Shown: one piece after another, positions 62,130 through 64,000 of the stretch
How positions within the stretch are numbered: the stretch's first letter is position 1
How the letters are laid out: each line of letters begins with the position of its first letter
NCBI GenBank assembly: GCA_949752735.1
Contig: OX457036.1
Location: forward strand, 6,512,577-6,576,576
Length of the DNA: 64,000 nt
Direction: 5' to 3'
DNA from: Lumbricus terrestris
Lineage: Eukaryota > Annelida > Clitellata > Crassiclitellata > Lumbricidae
Translations under genes and position numbers: made by a program
The notes under the pieces: model-generated
Database searches by the model: none
Told to the model about the DNA's origin: nothing
The model's input: the letters and a program-made list of their open reading frames with translations, nothing else

Positions 62130-62660
62130 CATTATTATCATCATCATCATCATCATCAACAACCGTGGGCCCAACGCCCGTAGGTGTCCGATGCCTTCTT
62201 CACCAGGTCCTTCCATTTTCTCCTATTTAGCGCCGCTCTGCTCAGCTCCTGAAGCGAGGTTTTGCCCCAATCGGATACGTCGTCGAGTCATTCCCTATGC
62301 GGCCTTCCTCTCTTATTTGTCCCGTCCATTCGTCCTAACATCAGTGCTTTGATCTTCCTGCTGTTATCCATTCTGCAAATGTGCCCGAACAATCCTAGTT
62401 TTCTTCTGATCAGCTTCTGCATGATATTTTCCTTTAGCTGCACTCGCTTGTATAGTTCTGCGTTGTTTACCTTCTGCATCCACCCTATTCTTAGTATTTT
62501 CCTGTAGCACTTTTTTTCGAAGGTCATAAGTCTTTGTTCGATGTACTTCGTAACCACCCAGGCCCCGCACCCGTATATCAGAGTGCTGAAAATGCACACC
62601 TGTAGTACCTTCTTTTTCGTTGCCGTCCCTATGGCTTTATTATGCAGATCAATAATTAAA
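62130..62660 (-). pseudogene. 5'-truncated non-LTR retrotransposon (RTE-like) RT C-terminus
   Basis: Minus strand, one frame: KKKVLQVCIFSTLIYGCGAW, EQRLMTFEKKCYRKILRIGW, KRVQLKENIMQKLIRRKLGL, FGHICRMDNSRKIKALMLGR and GTNKRGRPHRE. A TGA then interrupts the frame near 62288 where such elements usually have Trp, after which LDDVSDWGKTSLQELSRAA and RRKWKDLVKKASDTYGR continue in the same frame. The 3' tail is (GAT)n at 62133-62160. Only the thumb/C-terminal region is present, so it is inactive. Confidence 0.82.
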
Positions 62661-62719
62661 TTGCGTTCATTTTGTAAGAAAAGTAGTTGGATTAATGAGT
62701 AAAACATTTGAGCAAATAG

Positions 62720-63440
62720 ATAACTTAGAGATGAAGATCAACAATGTCCTAAACTAGCTATGATGCAGCCTGGAAAATGATATTTTATTGGGACGCCATT
62801 TTGCAATTCCATGGTATAAAATAAAATAAGTCACAGTCTTCTTCCTGGCTGTCTTGTCTTCCAACCAGGCGCGTTCAGGATGGGCAAATAGCAGGATGGG
62901 CAAACTGTTAGCAATAGCTTGAAAAATGCAATGCATAAAATTAAGCTCATATTTGTGCATTTTTTAATAGAGGAATAATTCTAAATTTATATCTCCCTGT
63001 TACACTTTGTTCAACATTAGTCTTACTAATGCTTTAAGTGAACAAATAACCGTCGAAATTGTTTTTAAACAAGAAATGCTAATTTTAATATATAGGTGCC
63101 AATATCCCAATATGCCTCCTTTCTCGCTTCAATGTAACTATTCAAATCAATGTTGTTTTCGGTGTATATTTACGGGTGGAAGTGGAGCAGAAGACTCGAA
63201 CAAAGTTCCGCTTTTTAGGGATTTGAATCTCCGCCTTTCGATTTATTATTATATTCGTTTAATTGGCAACAAAACTGATAGACACACCGCTATCAGGTAC
63301 ACAAATTAGTTCAACAAATGAAACACAATTATAGGCTACCTAAAATTGTTTATGTCCATAACAATAAATTGAATCCATCTTATAGGATGAGTGTAGAAAA
63401 TTACGTAAATAATTGCAAAAAGGAATGATTTGACGTTTTT
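62720..63440. other. Non-coding stretch
   Basis: No gene supported. The 100-codon frame at 63007-63309 (+) has no recognisable domain. Confidence 0.4.
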
Positions 63441-63454
63441 ATACTAGGGTGATA

Positions 63455-64000
63455 TGAGAATTAGATCATTTGACATAATTACTGGGCATAGGTGGCTTCC
63501 TATACAAAACACGTGAGATGAAGTGTCTGTCGTCTTTGACTGGCAAAACAAAGTTGTGAGGGCGTGGTCTCAATTGGTAGGAACGATCGACAACGGGTGG
63601 GAAAAGCGATCGAAGAACGTGGAAACCGTTTCTGGAGACTGCTGCCAGAAGACGGGCATCGGCAGAATCTACCATTTCAGTAGCAGTAGGCGAGTCATCA
63701 GGCAGGTACCCGGAACGACGGACTCTTGCCAAAAGACGTTCAATTTTGGCCCGGTCATTGGCGGTAGCAAAGCCCCACCAGGAAGGAGCAGCACAATTTG
63801 GAGACAGTAGTTGCTCTAGTGACTATTTGAAGAGCATCAGATGACAAACCATGGGCTCTTAACGTCCGCAGGGCATGCAGTGACCCAGCACAGGAGGAAA
63901 TTACGTCAATTACATGAGAGGTGACACGAAGATTAGAGTTAAGGGTAACTCCAAGTATGTTCATAGAGGTAACTCTTTTTAGTCCCACCATCAGCTCTGG
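63455..64000 (-). pseudogene. Jockey-like non-LTR retrotransposon RT C-terminus, cut by the window edge
   Basis: Minus strand: VTSMNILGVTLNSNLRVTSH, SSCAGSLHALRTLRAHGLSS, then after a one-base shift near 63785 LARVRRSGYLPDDSPT, LAAVSRNGFHVLRSLFPPVV and RSYQLRPRPHNFVLPVKDDR. This is the C-terminal RT region common in Jockey/Daphne-type elements. The 5' part lies beyond the right edge of the window. Only one frameshift is visible, so it is fairly young. Confidence 0.82.

Overview
This is AT-rich animal nuclear DNA, most likely from an invertebrate. It holds CR1/L2, RTE-like and Jockey-like non-LTR retrotransposons, a Ty3/gypsy-type LTR element, hAT, piggyBac-like, mariner and Helitron DNA transposons, tRNA-derived SINEs and long microsatellites. 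I see no bacterial features and no complete host protein-coding gene. The only host-like coding piece is a possible first exon of a cystatin-like secreted protein (about 27.32-27.54 kb, low confidence). The two large real reading frames belong to transposons.

Layout: 0-5 kb has promoter-like modules, microsatellites, a tRNA-type SINE and a Helitron. 6.6-28.6 kb is arm A of an old segmental duplication. It carries a CR1/L2 fragment with a nested hAT MITE, another L2 fragment, a TTAA-type MITE and a young 6.6 kb LTR retrotransposon (14922-21513). 28.7-32.1 kb is a nearly full-length L2-like element with an endonuclease-RT ORF and a 2A-like motif. 33-40.4 kb has more promoter-like modules and an L2 fragment. 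40474-44082 is a 3.6 kb hAT-like element filled with minisatellite arrays. 44-53 kb has SINEs, hAT and TTAA MITEs, a mariner foldback element and RTE-like debris. 53.0-61.85 kb is arm B, a diverged direct copy of arm A that lacks most of arm A's insertions, so it supplies empty sites. 62-64 kb holds two more decayed RT fragments.

The most interesting signal is not a gene. About thirty copies of a two-part module lie on both strands: an ACACC(C/T)T box followed, usually 26-29 nt later, by a TATA box (often TATATAAA or TATATAAG). The spacing holds although the flanks are mostly unrelated. This resembles the PSE plus TATA layout of snRNA-type (RNA polymerase III type 3) promoters. The modules are absent from the LTR and L2 element bodies and recur in repeated locus families: eight copies of a unit with CRE/ETS-like sites, three copies of a CCAAT-bearing unit, and others. 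I infer a dispersed array of small non-coding RNA promoters. The product is unknown and nothing here proves transcription. The strand given for each module is the one on which the TATA box reads TATAWAA.

The young LTR element is also notable. Its LTRs look identical and it has a 4-bp target duplication, but its single ORF encodes only Gag, a zinc knuckle and an aspartic protease, followed by an unrecognised tail with a C2HC finger and an acidic end instead of reverse transcriptase and integrase. It must therefore be mobilised in trans.
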